Positions 35,095-46,996 of a stretch of 64,000 nucleotides of DNA are shown in pieces. Positions within the stretch are counted from its first letter, which is position 1; each line of letters starts with the position of its first letter. The DNA comes from Oegoconia quadripuncta. Lineage: Eukaryota > Arthropoda > Insecta > Lepidoptera > Autostichidae. Below the pieces are notes generated by a model. That model was not told the origin of the DNA. It searched no databases and worked only from the letters and a program-made list of their open reading frames with translations. The stretch is taken from contig OX438757.1 in the NCBI GenBank assembly GCA_949316235.1, positions 8,054,657-8,118,656 on the forward strand, in the 5' to 3' direction. A program made the translations under genes and the position numbers.

Positions 35095-35137
35095 CAGTAT
35101 ATCTACACTACAGGCTGACGATGAACGCTAAGTACCT

Positions 35138-35175
35138 TATTTAAATAATAAAGCGTATGTGATTGATTGACCAAT
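35138..35175 (+). mobile_element. LINE (ATTG)n tail fragment
   Basis: AATAATAAAGCGTATGTGATTGATTG is the complement-strand version of the tail at 27988-28030. Confidence 0.55.
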
Positions 35176-35825
35176 TTCGCCATAATAAACTAGACTGATT
35201 CGGCTCTCAAACGTGATTTTAGTATAATACCCTGTAATGATAAAGATCCCAATAGGCAACTTGTTAGGTAAAATAAATTTCCATTTTCCTCACAAACATC
35301 AAATTGGGTATTCAAAGAATTTCGGTTGAAATTTGTGATATAAGTACCTATTTATTTCGAATAAATTACACGTGGAAAAGATTAACGTCATGCGAAATAA
35401 ATTCAGACATTCAAACGAAATACATAATAATGATGGGTCGAACAAAAACGTATCACGAGTGCGGAGTATATTTCAAACAATATGCCTATTTTCGTTTTGT
35501 TAAATGTTTTGTAATTTTCCCAGACCGGGGGAGAATATTATGAAATCCGTCATATTGTAGTCCCGACTATCCTGTCCAACCGAATATCTCGATTGTTATT
35601 GATCACAAAGGACTATGACAGAGGGACATAAACATATCATTCAACAATATATGAGTGAGTACACCAGGTTTAAAACGGGTATGACAAAGAAATTGCTCAG
35701 CTGTAATAAATCTCTATTACCTACCGAATATAACAACAATATCAGAAAATATAGGGCGAAACGCGAATATTAATTTTAAATTTATGGTGAAGCAAGTAGT
35801 TTCTTAACTTACATACTTAATGTCT

Positions 35826-35935
35826 TCGAAACCAACGGTTGCTGGTTCGAATCCGGAAAAATATTAGCGTGATCATTACGAACACTGTTCCCGACTCATC
35901 AGTATTTGTATATATTATTGTGTAGAATTCATGAC
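35826..35935 (+). mobile_element. SINE-2 fragment
   Basis: GAAACCAACGGTTGCTGGTTCGAATCC (box B region) is followed by GATCATTACGAACACTGTTC and GACTCATCAG; box A and the tail are lost. Confidence 0.6.
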
Positions 35936-36022
35936 ATAGGCTTTGCCGAGTAGGCGGCCGTAACTACCCGAAAAATTTTTTAATGATACACAAATTATAA
36001 GTCACATAATACGGAAATGTTA

Positions 36023-36120
36023 CATCATCATCAGGCGAAAAACGTCCACTGCCGGACATAAAGACAGACCAAGTCGGCCTCGCTAATAGAGGGTTCCGTT
36101 TTTACCCATTTATTATTTAC
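36023..36120 (-). repeat. retroposon 3'-end scraps
   Basis: CATCATCATCAGGCGAAAAACG with CGTCCACTGCCGGACATAAAG, then GTCGGCCTCGC and GAGGGTTCCGTTTTT. These are typical short ends of dispersed lepidopteran repeats, too short to place. Confidence 0.45.
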
Positions 36121-36407
36121 AGAACAGGAACAAACAACTGTTGAAAGAAAAAGTGTATTGCTTTTCTTGGTCACAGCTTGTAAATTATATAATTAGTCCG
36201 TGCTATCAGTGTTTGGTGCTTAAATGCTGTGTATGGTATATAATATACAGAATTCCTGACTAGTTTAGTTTTTGAGATTGACTCCGTAAGATAAAATGTC
36301 TAAAACTGTCAACTGTGCCGGCCTCCCACTTTTTGAAGATAGAAAGAATAAAAATGTAATTTTATTCAAGATATAAATATGACAGGGTGAATTTTTTTAA
36401 CTCCTTT

Positions 36408-36691
36408 TCATGATCATCATTATCATCAGCCCGTAAACATCCCACTGCAGGAATATAGGCCTTCCCTCGTATAATGAGGGGTGGGTCAATGTCCACCATG
36501 CTAGCCCGGGTTGGGGACTTCCATGCCAATATTTATTTCTCAGGCATGCAGATTTCCTCACGATGTTATCCTTAAGTCGGATAAATGTACATAAGAGTCC
36601 TACTTGAGAATCGAACCCGGACCTCCCAAATTGGAAGACCGTCGCACCGAGCGTCGGTGGCTCAGCGATTAAAACGCGGTCTTGTCATGAT
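36408..36691 (-). mobile_element. SINE-1 copy D with inverted 5' head
   Basis: On the minus strand this SINE runs from box B (GGGTTCGATTC near 36610-36620) to the GATGAT-type tail at 36412-36430. Its box A segment, GAGCGTCGGTGGCTCAGCG with ACGCGGTCTT, is present at 36650-36684 but on the plus strand. TCATGAT at 36408-36414 and 36685-36691 flanks the whole structure. One insertion with an inverted 5' part is the simplest reading. Confidence 0.82.
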
Positions 36692-37077
36692 ACATTAAAC
36701 AAATTAATTAAATTTTTAACTCAATATTCAGTTTCGGGCCAACATTCTGCAGAAAAATTTGACGTCAATAGGTAACTCATTCCGCTTATAAGCCAGAAAC
36801 CCAAGACGGACGGACGCAGGCGAAGTGCCAACAATAGTGCATTTGAGTATGGAACCCTAAAATTGACTGTTAATGCAAATCGCAACTTATATCGTACTAA
36901 CTTCCGCCTGCGGCTCCGACCCACAATGAATTTTAAGTCGTTTTAACCCGGCTACAACACTTAAGGTAAAAAAATATTATTCTCTGCGTATTCATCACTT
37001 GACCCATTATTGTTCCGTTAATTATTAATAATTGACCGCATTTATTTTGACCGTAATATTTCGAGAATTATTAATAT
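36692..37077. other. non-coding stretch with repeat scrap
   Basis: TTTGAGTATGGAACCCTAAAA near 36840-36860 is like pieces common in lepidopteran repeats. No gene was recognised. Confidence 0.45.
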
Positions 37078-37205
37078 TGAAGACCGGTTGGTGTAGTGGA
37101 TAATGAACTTGTCTGCGTAACCAATAGCTGCGGGTTCGAATCCCGCAAGGGGTAAATGTTTGTGTGATGAATACGAACGTGTATTCCCGAGTTCCGGTGT
37201 TTGCA
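37078..37205 (+). mobile_element. SINE-2, 5' part only
   Basis: The head GAAGACCGGTTGGTGTAGTG (box A region) and box B GGGTTCGAATCCCGCAAGG near 37131-37149, then GTTTGTGTGATGAATACGAA and GTATTCCCGAGTTCC. The rest of the family body is missing. Confidence 0.8.
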
Positions 37206-37350
37206 AGCCCTGTGGTACGTGGTGGTAAGAAGCGCGGGCCGAAACATAAACTAAGGCAAGCAGTAGCTTCACTAAATCCCGGACAACATATTAAGAATTA
37301 GAATAAACAAAACTGTTTAGTCTATAACGTGGTTCGTATATGTACATAAT

Positions 37351-37586
37351 GTAGCGACCTTTATCCCAAATGGGGTGGTCAGAGATGTCCCAAACATTTG
37401 CGTTTGAGTGTTCCAAAGATTAAAAGCTTAATGCTTAAAACCCCAATGACGGTCCACCATTCCAAATATACAGAAAGGGATACGTACGAGGGGTAGCCCA
37501 TCTCAGTTGGAACGTGGAAATCTATGAATGTTATTGGTGATGTTTTACGACGCCCACGGGAAGAGACGGGTTAGTTCTATTCTATG
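37351..37586 (+). repeat. R3 dispersed repeat, copy 2
   Basis: CGACCTTTATCCCAAATGGG, GTGGTCAGAGATGTCCCAAAC, ATATACAGAAAGGGATACG, CCCACGGGAAGAGACGGG and TTAGTTCTATTCTATG occur in the family order. It is the cleanest of the four copies. Confidence 0.8.
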
Positions 37587-37737
37587 TAAGTAGCGAAATA
37601 AAGAGAAGAAATAAGAAGATAAAGGCAAGCTTATATAGTTAGATAGCTTTCTGAATTTCGCCATGTCAAACGTCAATTTTTTAAAATAATTTGTTAAATA
37701 TGGCCGCCTAGTTTTACAGTACAATCTATTCCATCCG

Positions 37738-37830
37738 CACTGGACCCGCGTGGTGAATTATGGCCCATACCCTCTCGCACTGAGAGGAGACTGTGCCCCA
37801 ACAGTGGGGACGTGATGCTGATGAATCTAT
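37738..37830 (+). mobile_element. LINE/SINE 3'-end fragment
   Basis: ATGGCCCATACCCTCTCGC, GAGAGGAGACTGTGCC and CCAACAGTGGGGACG, then GATGCTGATGAA; it matches 14826-14895. Confidence 0.6.
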
Positions 37831-40472
37831 TCATAAACACTAACCGTTCATTTGTGCGATACGTGGGAGTCAATGGAAATTTATATAAGCGAGAAAAACT
37901 ATGAATAACAAACTTATTAGCACAGTATAAATTATATTCAAATAAGTTGTTGTTATTCGGAAAAAAATAGGAAATTCTGTATAATTTATTACAAGCAGAT
38001 TCCACCACTCAGTCACGGTTCGCGGAGCCGATGCAGAAATTTGGGAAACTGCACAGATAAGATAGCTTAGCCGCCGAATAAACGTGGAAATCAAGCAATT
38101 GGGTGAAGTCGCGTTATTGCAAGTACAATGTGGGCGAGGGTGGCCATAAAGAAAGCTGCCAAACAGTGCCCGCAAATAGAGGTGTGCCAGCCGCGCCCGC
38201 GCCAGTGCAAACACCACTTGACCGATCATCCTTTACATGAGCCATATTTTATGTAAGAAAATTGGAAAGCGTGTATTTTTTGCGTTATTTATGAGACGAC
38301 AGGGAATTTATTCATAGATAAATATACATTTTCATTTTGTTTCTCTACTCGTATAACTAAGTGTGTGAATATTTTTATTCTTTGTATTTCGCCTGTATTT
38401 AGATTTACTATTCGCGTTTATCTACAAGTGTTGAGCCCATTCATGTGATAGATATTGTTGAAGCTACTTTTTCAACAGGATCAAAATTCTTATTATCGAA
38501 ACACCACTCGCATTATAGAAAAGTCACACAGGTAATATAATACCTACTCGTTAAAAGTGAAAACAACAACACCCTGTCATGAATAATAGAGATCGCAATT
38601 CTAGCGACCATATGCGTCGATTATGTAAATGACATGTCAGTGCGTCGTGATGACGTGCGTCGCATCCAATGAGATGTGCGCCCTAATGCTAATGAAATAA
38701 ACGCAAATGAACAGCGAGACTGTTTGCCACCGCACTTTAACCTATAAAATGTATCTAGCTCTAAACCTTCCAATAAAAAATTATGCGAAGGGATTATATT
38801 CATCTCCTTGATATAGGTATAATTTATCAAGCTCTTTATTTTTCTACATTCTATTTCTATTAAAACTTCTTTAATATCTTGTGGAATATCCAATCGTGTA
38901 ACCTTTTGCCATCACATGATTTTCTCCGAAAATATTTATCGTCAAAGTATGAATGAAAGATAAGAAATAAAAGTATTTTCTCAGTCTCGTGTACAATCGA
39001 ACCAACTAAATCATAGTATACTCAGTCGATAATCCGTTTGAAATAGTCAACTCTATCAAGTTCTATTTTTGAATATTAGGAAAACTACGTCAACGGGTCA
39101 GAGATCTATGGAACATTCACCTTATCCTGCAATAGATTAATAATTAGCATTAAAGTTAAATTTTAGATAATGCCGAATTTCTATTGAATTTTGAATGTCG
39201 TTCCGCGTGGTCAAGACATACGACTCCTTTTAATCTAAACCACTCAAAAAAATTATACAAAGTCTTTCGAGTTAAACACATCTTTAAATAAATGACCGTT
39301 TGTTGCTAAGGAAGTATACATAAACTTCTGACCTAAAAAAAAACAGTAAGTTTCAAAATTGTTTCAAAATATATCTAACAACGGCACCGGACAGTTATAT
39401 GCCGAGATACCACGACGCTGATCTTCCGTAGAGTCTTTGAGTCAGAGAACACTCAGCGTGACATGTTTGGATTAGTAAGAAATTTATATAATGCTTGTGT
39501 CACACTTGACCACTAGGTATCTAATGAAAAATAGCTATAAAAAGATCAAACATAATGTAGGGAGGTACTGAAACCTGTTAGTGCCTATTATTCCCCCGGG
39601 TTCTAAGTAGGTTGCGAGGGCCTGGTACTGGCAAGGAAATTCATACCTAGCGCTTTAGTTTATGAACAAAGACGCAATAGGCTTAGTTTGATTATGCGGG
39701 AGGAGCCACAAAGAAGAAGGTAGTTGTTTTATTTTTCTTTTTAGGGCACCGTAGCCAAATTACAAAAATATAACGGATCAAATATTGAAATACTAGTGAA
39801 ATTACATATTCTGAGGGATTAAAAAACTATCGAATCTTGCTATGTCATCAAAAAACCCGAAAAAAACTCAAACTTACTCAAACAACATCAAACTTGTAGA
39901 TATAGCACCAATTGGACACATACCAAATTGATTTTGAACAAAATATCCTAACATGTATTACCGCTAATTTGAGTTTAGGTAGGTACTTACCGACCGTCAA
40001 AATACTTTATGAAATGTAAACCTACTTTTGCGTTTAGTGAAAATAACATTGAAAAAATACACTGCTGCTTATCACATACTACGGAAATCTACGTTACTTT
40101 TACAACAGTTACAAACTGATTATTTTATTTTTTCTAAACGGCCAAATACCTATAATACCTACTCACTCAATTTTCTCAAATCCCTAATATAAGTATTTCA
40201 GAAATGAACAAATCGCTAAATCATAAAGATTATTTCGCTTAAAACGTGAAAAAAAGGACACGGCGGAACGGAATAGCTCCAAAAGTCTACAAGCCATCAT
40301 GTGCCTAGTGTATAGCTAGATGGATTTAATGGCATAATGAGTATAACGAGACTCCTTATAATGTGGGTCGTCACGCTACCAGAGCTCAAATTATATTAGA
40401 AGGTTCTGAATGTGGGCCGTTTTAACCCAAGGATTTATTAATCAAAACATTCGCAACTTTACATATCCATGT
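37831..40472. other. non-coding stretch, nothing recognised
   Basis: A GC-richer patch at 38020-38225 and small frames at 37694-38229 and 38621-38893 (minus) have no recognised domains. The rest is AT-rich without identified repeats. Confidence 0.5.
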
Positions 40473-40668
40473 TAATCCACACTAATATTATAAATACAAA
40501 AGTAAGTTTTCACGCCTAAACTTAACCGATCTTATGAAATTTGCCAGAAAGGTAGCCAGGACCCTGCGAAGAACGTATGATACTTTTCATTCTGAAAAAG
40601 TGCTCGATAAAATTATTTCACGCGGGCGACGCCGCGAGCGGACATCTAGTACATTATTTATTGAAACT
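40473..40668 (+). mobile_element. short non-autonomous repeat ending CGACGCCGCGAGCGG
   Basis: It starts CACACTAATATTATAAATAC, contains TTCACGCCTAAAC and ATGAAATTTGCCAGAAAGG, and ends with CGGGCGACGCCGCGAGCGG. This order matches a very common lepidopteran short repeat that I recognise in outline. A truncated second start, ATATTATAAATGCGAAG, is at 40691-40708. Confidence 0.6.
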
Positions 40669-40709
40669 GCAACATGTACATAATACTTCAAATATTATAA
40701 ATGCGAAGT

Positions 40710-42922
40710 TGTAGATGTTTTTACTCAAACAATCAATACATTATTAGAACAATATCCAGCGAACTAAACTATGATCACATAACACTTATCTTGAAGGAAA
40801 TGAGCGGCATCCTTACACAAACAGCCTAAGTTCGTTCACTTGTTGAACGCCGTCGCCTCTCGCCACTTCATCAGGTCTATGGCGCATCATCCATAATGAG
40901 AATTTAATTGAGGGTGTGCCGCGTTGATCCGTCGACAGATACCCTTAACTTCATTAGGCCGGTCGACGATTACGTTACCTAATGTAATTGCTCTGTTTAA
41001 TACCTAAACAATTCCGCGCACCGATGTTTAGTAAAGTGATCTCGCTCACTGATGCCTCACGAGTGCTCATTATTCAAACTAGGTAATTACTTAATGACTC
41101 GTCGTCGCTTACGAAACGTCTAGAAGAAACACAAAAATATTAGATAGGTGCCTACTACCAACACCTCAACAGCCACTAAAAGTCCATTACGATACCTAGG
41201 TAAGTCACCCCAATCGCCACGCTGGGCAGGCGTGTTGGCGATCACCGATTTTTTGGGAGCTTCACACCAATGACTCTGCTGCCCATTATTTAGCCCAGGG
41301 AAAATACGGTAAAGAATTAGGTTCTGAATTATGTCTAGAGGTATATTGGAGGTGTAATTTTGAATAACTAACCCTAAAAAAAACGATAGCTTAGTCTAGA
41401 CTTTTTTAGAAAACCCTATTATGAAATTGTATCTTAATAACAATAAATACTAACTGATATTTAATTAGGTAAACTTTTGTTAAACACAGATAACTTATTG
41501 ATGGATAAAAGACTAAGCACGTTATATGCATGTGTTTTTAGCTGAAAATGTCGGCGAGATAAAAATGAGAACTAATATTTTGTGACGATAATGTATTTTC
41601 CCTGAGCTAATTTGCCTATGCTGAAAAGCTCGTGATCCCTAAATCGCCTATTATGATATCCATAGGAACAACAGCTGGTTGGTCTTATTCGACTCTGCTG
41701 GAAACTAAACCGCTTAAGTTTCGGGATAAAGACATATGGGGGTTTCAAAAAGGCGCGCCTTAAGACGATTTTTGGGGTTCCTTAACAAATATAGTATGAA
41801 TAAACCATGATGCTATTCGTTGTCCATCTGTGTGTATGATTATTTAAGCTACAGATAATAAATATTTTCCACGAAAAAGAGCTCTAAGTGAAGGGTCGAA
41901 ATTTCAGGTTGATTCCAGGAACGAGTGGAGTACCTGTCGTATGAAAAGGTTCCTCTAAATGGACTTTCATTTTAAGCCACAAATTCTTGTAAATATGTGG
42001 TAAATTACATTTAGGTAACAGTAAAAAAAAAAACAAACTTTACACCAAGTATATAAGTATAACTGATAGCTTATATAAATTTGTAAATGTTAGACACAGG
42101 AACAATTAAGTTGTGTACAGTTACCTAATTTTGAAGAAAATGCGTTTCTATTTACTCATAATTTCGGTTCGTATAAAATAAAATAAAGTTCTCCGGAGCA
42201 AACCGCGCGAACTTAACTCGCATTTGACCGGTTTTCTTCTAAAAATATGGCAAATATTTAACGTTTCTTTGTGGAAAGAATATCAACAAAAATTTGATTA
42301 TTTACGAGTCAAAATCTTGGTAACGTCCAGAAGCAAGCTCACATATTCATCTCAGCCACAATACAGTTTGAAAATCACTGTATAAATATACCGTACTGGA
42401 GTATATTTAGTTATCATTAACAGCTGAAATATGTGTAGACTGTAGGTAAATAGAAATATCTGTATGATTCCTTAAAAACTATTTGGTATTCACATTGAAA
42501 AAGACCGTCATATTTATTTATTCATAAATAAAAGTCGAGTATACGTATCTCTATACCCGACTGTACTGTGTTCACTTCGAAGCCCATAGAACTGAAGCTT
42601 CTGGCTCGACAGCGCAATGTCGAGATGCAAATGAGGTTGCGGCGACGGCAGGCGCCCGCCGTTGGCGCCAGAGCGGCGATCCCACGTCTACTAATCGCTA
42701 CGTCGCGCGTAGCGATGGACCGCCTCTCTTAATTTACATGGTGTACTGGCTTTGTTAATTGAAGAATTTAGGGGGTAGCCGCCGGAATTTAACACTCGGC
42801 GACGTCATTGCCCGAGGTCGTCGTAATGTGATATGATATTTGCGTTTTGCATACTAAGCTTCTCGTTTAGTAAGTTAGGTGGGAAAAATGTGATGGTATG
42901 TCCAAATTATAAAAATAATATC
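40710..42922. other. non-coding stretch, one GC-rich island
   Basis: The island at 42600-42840 includes a short inverted repeat ATCGCTACG...CGTAGCGAT at about 42696-42718. No exon was recognised. Confidence 0.5.
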
Positions 42923-42980
42923 ACAGTTACGTTAACTGTTTAACAAATTAAGTAATATCATAAACAGTTAACGTAACTGT
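42923..42980. repeat. 20-bp perfect inverted repeat
   Basis: ACAGTTACGTTAACTGTTTA (42923-42942) and its exact complement at 42961-42980 enclose an 18-base loop. Confidence 0.9.
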
Positions 42981-43041
42981 AGCATTCCTTTTGGCCTAAT
43001 GAAATAGTGTGTGTTTGTTAGCGAGTGATTTGTTTTTCACA

Positions 43042-43096
43042 AATTCTATTTTAATTTATAGAATTGAAACCATATTATTTAAATTAAAATAGAATT
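43042..43096. repeat. 17-bp perfect inverted repeat
   Basis: AATTCTATTTTAATTTA (43042-43058) and its exact complement at 43080-43096 lie 60 bases after the previous hairpin. The pair may mark one foldback element. Confidence 0.85.
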
Positions 43097-43171
43097 GCAA
43101 TTTAAACCAAAACGGTATGAAAATTTACAAACTTCCTTTCAACACAATATTTAATGAATTTATTTTCTTGG

Positions 43172-43231
43172 TGGACGTCTATGGTCTCTGCCTCCCCTAC
43201 GGGAAAGAGGCGTGACTTTATGTATGTATTT
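43172..43231 (+). mobile_element. retroposon 3'-tail fragment with (TATG)n end
   Basis: GTCTATGGTCTCTGCCTCCC, GGGAAAGAGGCGTGACTTTA and TGTATGTAT, matching 21911-21980. Confidence 0.65.
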
Positions 43232-43340
43232 TCTTACTTAATGAATAGTCACTGAAGTTATAAAAATAAACTCAATCTTTTTAACCGACTAACTTCTACC
43301 GTATTCCATTCACTCAGTATATTGACGCGAATATGAAAGC

Positions 43341-43877
43341 GTAGGTATTATCATCATCTTATTTAAGAGCCATGCTCTTGTCGGTAGAGATTTTTCCATA
43401 TCTCTCTGCTCTCAGTCTTCCTCTTGACCTCCTCATACGACACAACGTTCAACTTCTCTTTTATCTGCTGCATGTAGCTTATTCTCGGTCTTCCTCATTT
43501 TCTTTTCCCCTCTATTCTTCCTTCTATTATGGTTTTGATGAAATCATCGTGTCGTATAAGGTGTCCCAGCATTTTCCCTCTTTAAGTCTCAATTATCCCA
43601 ACAAAAGGTCCCATCATCTTATTTAAGAGCCATGCTCTTGTCGGTAGAGATTTTTCCATATCTCTCTGCTCTCAGTCTTCCTCTTGACCTCCTCATACGA
43701 CACAACGTTCAACTTCTCTTTTATCTGCTGCATGTAGCTTATTCTCGGTCTTCCTCATTTTCTTTTCCCCTCTATTCTTCCTTCTATTATGGTTTTGATG
43801 AAATCATCGTGTCGTATAAGGTGTCCCAGCATTTTCCCTCTTTAAGTCTCAATTATCCCAACAAAAGGTAGGTATTA
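43341..43877 (-). mobile_element. RTE-like LINE 3' end, exact 260-bp tandem duplication
   Basis: Units at 43352-43609 and 43612-43869 are identical by eye. On the minus strand each reads as the C-terminus of an RTE-like LINE protein: LGHLIRHDDFIKTIIEGR, then KRK, an in-frame TGA, GRPRISYMQQIKEKL, then ESREIWKNLYRQEHGS and a stop. A GATGATGA tail follows. The dimer is flanked by one direct repeat, GTAGGTATTA, at 43341-43350 and 43868-43877. Both copies carry the same internal stop. Confidence 0.85.
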
Positions 43878-44381
43878 GATCAGTACCAAAATCAGATATC
43901 ATGAAGATTCACAAAATCAACCCAGGTTTCAAAAATATTTTCAGTTGAGCGCAACAAAGGCGTCTATTGTTGAATGCCAACCAAAATAGAACAGCAATTG
44001 ATTTCAAATTAATTTATTACAAGCCGGCAGAATGGGTCTAAAATGTGATATGGCAGGTATGACAAAATCTATTCGGTACCTACTCACTCTATGATGTTAT
44101 TGAAGTTTGCCACCACTGGAGCAATTTCCAAATATATTTCATCTAACGTCGCTTTGGTAAACACCCATTTGTAAGAGGACAGGTGACACCTGGCTTTGTT
44201 TAGTGGTTGTGGAAGAGGGCGCGATGATTCGGCGAGGCGTAATTAACGCTTGCTAGCAGCCGTCATTGCGCATTTGAGGCACGGTCGACTGGACGCCGAC
44301 GCCCGACGACGCGACGCGACGACACGTGACAGGAACGATCACCGACAACCCGAATTGGTTATCGAATTTTACACACGACTA
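43878..44381. other. non-coding stretch, nothing recognised
   Basis: A GC-rich patch at 44215-44350 with a 67-codon plus-strand frame (44250-44453) that runs into the following repeat and is not supported as a gene. Confidence 0.45.
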
Positions 44382-44815
44382 GCTGTTGCCCGAGACTTCG
44401 TTAGCGTGGAACTTTTCATTAAAATCGGTTCAACAAAAAATTTTGTTTACTAGGTTATATTTTGTATACCAAAAAGCCGATATACCCCAATTAGACCATA
44501 TATTTTGTAATCAATATGGCTAGAAAAAATAAAATTCAAACAAAGGATTGTTGCGAATTCAGTTACTGTTATGTTTCCGCTTGTAGGGTGTTTATCATTC
44601 CTTAATTAGATAAATAGTTAAGGAAAAAAATATAACCTATATTTTTATAGCCGGAATCGATTCTATACGTGCTTCTAGCCAAACTAATTTCAGATTTCAG
44701 TTATAGAATAAATAACCTTGTAATACCTATGCTAATCCAGATCCGCATCTGTCTACCAACCAAATTTCATCCAAATATAATATTATTAGTGTGATAGTGT
44801 GACTAGGGTTTTCAT
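44382..44815 (+). mobile_element. short non-autonomous repeat
   Basis: The start GACTAGCTGTTGCCCGAGAC with TTCGTTAGCGTGGA and the end ATCCAGATCCGCATC, CCAACCAAATTTCATCC and GTGTGATAGTGTGAC are in the order of a common lepidopteran repeat that I recognise in outline. It has no coding capacity. Confidence 0.6.
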
Positions 44816-46390
44816 ATTAGAAGAGAAATGTTCGTAGAAAATCTGGGAATTTAAGGAAAATTTTAGAGACTTTTCGATTATGAACGATTGTAACACATAA
44901 ACTGAAATGTACACTGAAAGAAATGTTGAGAAGTTTGTAACAAAATCTATATTCGAACTACAGGAACAATTTTATTTGCTGTATGCAAATTCCGGTTTGT
45001 TAGTAAGCAAAGTTTGATAAACAATGAACAAACACCCTTGGCAATTTTCAAACAAAAGTAAAAGACCTTTATGTGAAACCTTAAGGTTTCACATAAATCC
45101 TCATGGTATTAATGCATATATGTATACAATATCAGTATTTTTTATGTAGTTATTTGTATGTTTATATATTTATGTTATATTTAAGTTTTTAATATGTATA
45201 TTAACATTCGTTGAATAAATATAACAAATATATTCATATTATTAATTTAAATATTATTTAGTTATGTTAGTTATCTTTCATTTTCGTGTACATACACACT
45301 ATGTATGCCTACCTTTTGAAATTATTTCGCTTTCGCGGGTTTGTTGGAAGAGATCTCTTATAGAGATAAGTTCGCCCTTTGAACATTTGAGTTTAATAAT
45401 TTTAATATGTAATTTGATGTGTGTGTATATAAAGTGTTAATAAATAAATAAAGTCACTTAAGAGAGACTAAAAAAAATTTGTTCGGTAAAATTGCTTTTC
45501 CAGTATTATCTATTAGACAGGGTAGGACTTATGCAAATTCTTGAATTTTTCGGAAACTTAACAGTCTATTGCTAATAAAAATTTACCCTGCATAATTTTT
45601 TTCTGGTTATAAAATAAAATAATTTTTGTATTAGTGTGCATGGAATATGCATGAAATTTTTGTTAATAATAATTGAACCATCAAAAATTGGCTAAACTAT
45701 CGACTTCTACTGAATTTCCGTTCTCAATATCCGGAGTGCCATCATCAGATCTTCACCAAATTGAACCCTATTAAATAAAAATGTATTTGTCCATTAAAAT
45801 TGCTTGCCCCTTTAGTCCCGGCTATTAAAGACATTAACAAGTATTATACAGTCGTTCAGTGCAATTGTGAACCACAGCGGTGACAGGAGTGTTCCGGACA
45901 TAAAACTACGAGTATAATAACTGTAACGAAGCAAGATGTGCGTGCAATACGGTTAAGCGCTACAAACCGGGGGGCACAACTTTACTGCCACGCCAGGCGT
46001 CCTCGTAGCCTGTATTAGAGATGAGAGACTTATTTAAGGCTTGTGTCATTCACCTATTTATTTTGAATGGTCGTTTTCATTGTTGTACCTAGTTAAAAAT
46101 CAGGCTACATGGAGGTAAGGGGATGTGTGTTATAAATTGAAAAATTTGAAGAAAGGTTTTTGCAATTCATGTGTGCCTGGTAGATTATACGCCTGTGTAA
46201 GCATGTTTGTTATTTTACAAGGCCCTAATTCATTACTTCGAACGAAGAAAAAAAACACCGAACACTCCGGCGGAAAGTACCGCTGCAACACTTAAATTGT
46301 AGCCGGTTCGGTTTTTTCATTATTATTATTTTCGTAAATAAAATATTCTGAACCTACACAATCATGTGTTCAATACAGACATACACACGT
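44816..46390. other. non-coding stretch, one palindrome
   Basis: Apart from the palindrome at 45068-45097, this AT-rich stretch holds nothing that could be recognised. Confidence 0.5.
45068..45097. repeat. 30-bp perfect palindrome
   Basis: TTTATGTGAAACCTT is followed directly by its exact complement, centred on TTAA with no loop. Confidence 0.92.
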
Positions 46391-46679
46391 AACGTCACGA
46401 CCTTTATCGCAATTCTCAAATAGCCACCCCAAATGGAGTGGTCAGAGATATCCCAAACATTAGTGTTTGGGTGTTCCAAACGTTAGAGTCTAATGATTGA
46501 AACAATATTAACGGTTCACCTTACGAAATATACAGATAAGGATACGTGACAGGTTGAGCCCATCGCCGTTGTAGCGTGCAAAACTATAGATGTTTTTGGT
46601 GGAAATACGCCTTTTCCCACACCCACGGGAAGAGACGAGTTGGTTCTATTCTATTTCAGTGCCGAGGCCACACAGCACT
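46391..46679 (+). repeat. R3 dispersed repeat, copy 3
   Basis: ACGACCTTTATCGC, AAATGGAGTGGTCAGAGATA, GTTTGGGTGTTCCAAACG, CCCACGGGAAGAGACGAG, TTCTATTCTATT and GAGGCCACACAGCAC. It has about 17 extra bases between the first two blocks compared with copy 2. Confidence 0.75.
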
Positions 46680-46996
46680 CGTGTTCAATAGATCGCAAAT
46701 AATACATTACGACCTTATATATTACTCAGGTGATCGTAAAGACGGTACAGGCTGTCAAATCGATATAGGTATAAACCTCTTACAAATACTGACAGACCTA
46801 AACAAGCACATAATTTTTTTTCATTTCACTTCACAGAAATAAGCCTCCAAGTATTAACTGAGGTAATATTAAGAAATTACCCCAAGATTATCCGTACTAT
46901 TTTCGCAGCCCTCGATAATAAGACCGATGTTATTAGGGCACGTACATATAGGAAAACTGACCTCGGAGTGTGTAAGGTTTGGGTTACACAGAGTAC

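Noticed and set aside
43372..43871. Two identical plus-strand open frames of about 80 codons
   Set aside because: They are antisense shadows of the duplicated RTE-like LINE tail, whose sense reading on the minus strand has recognisable C-terminal motifs.
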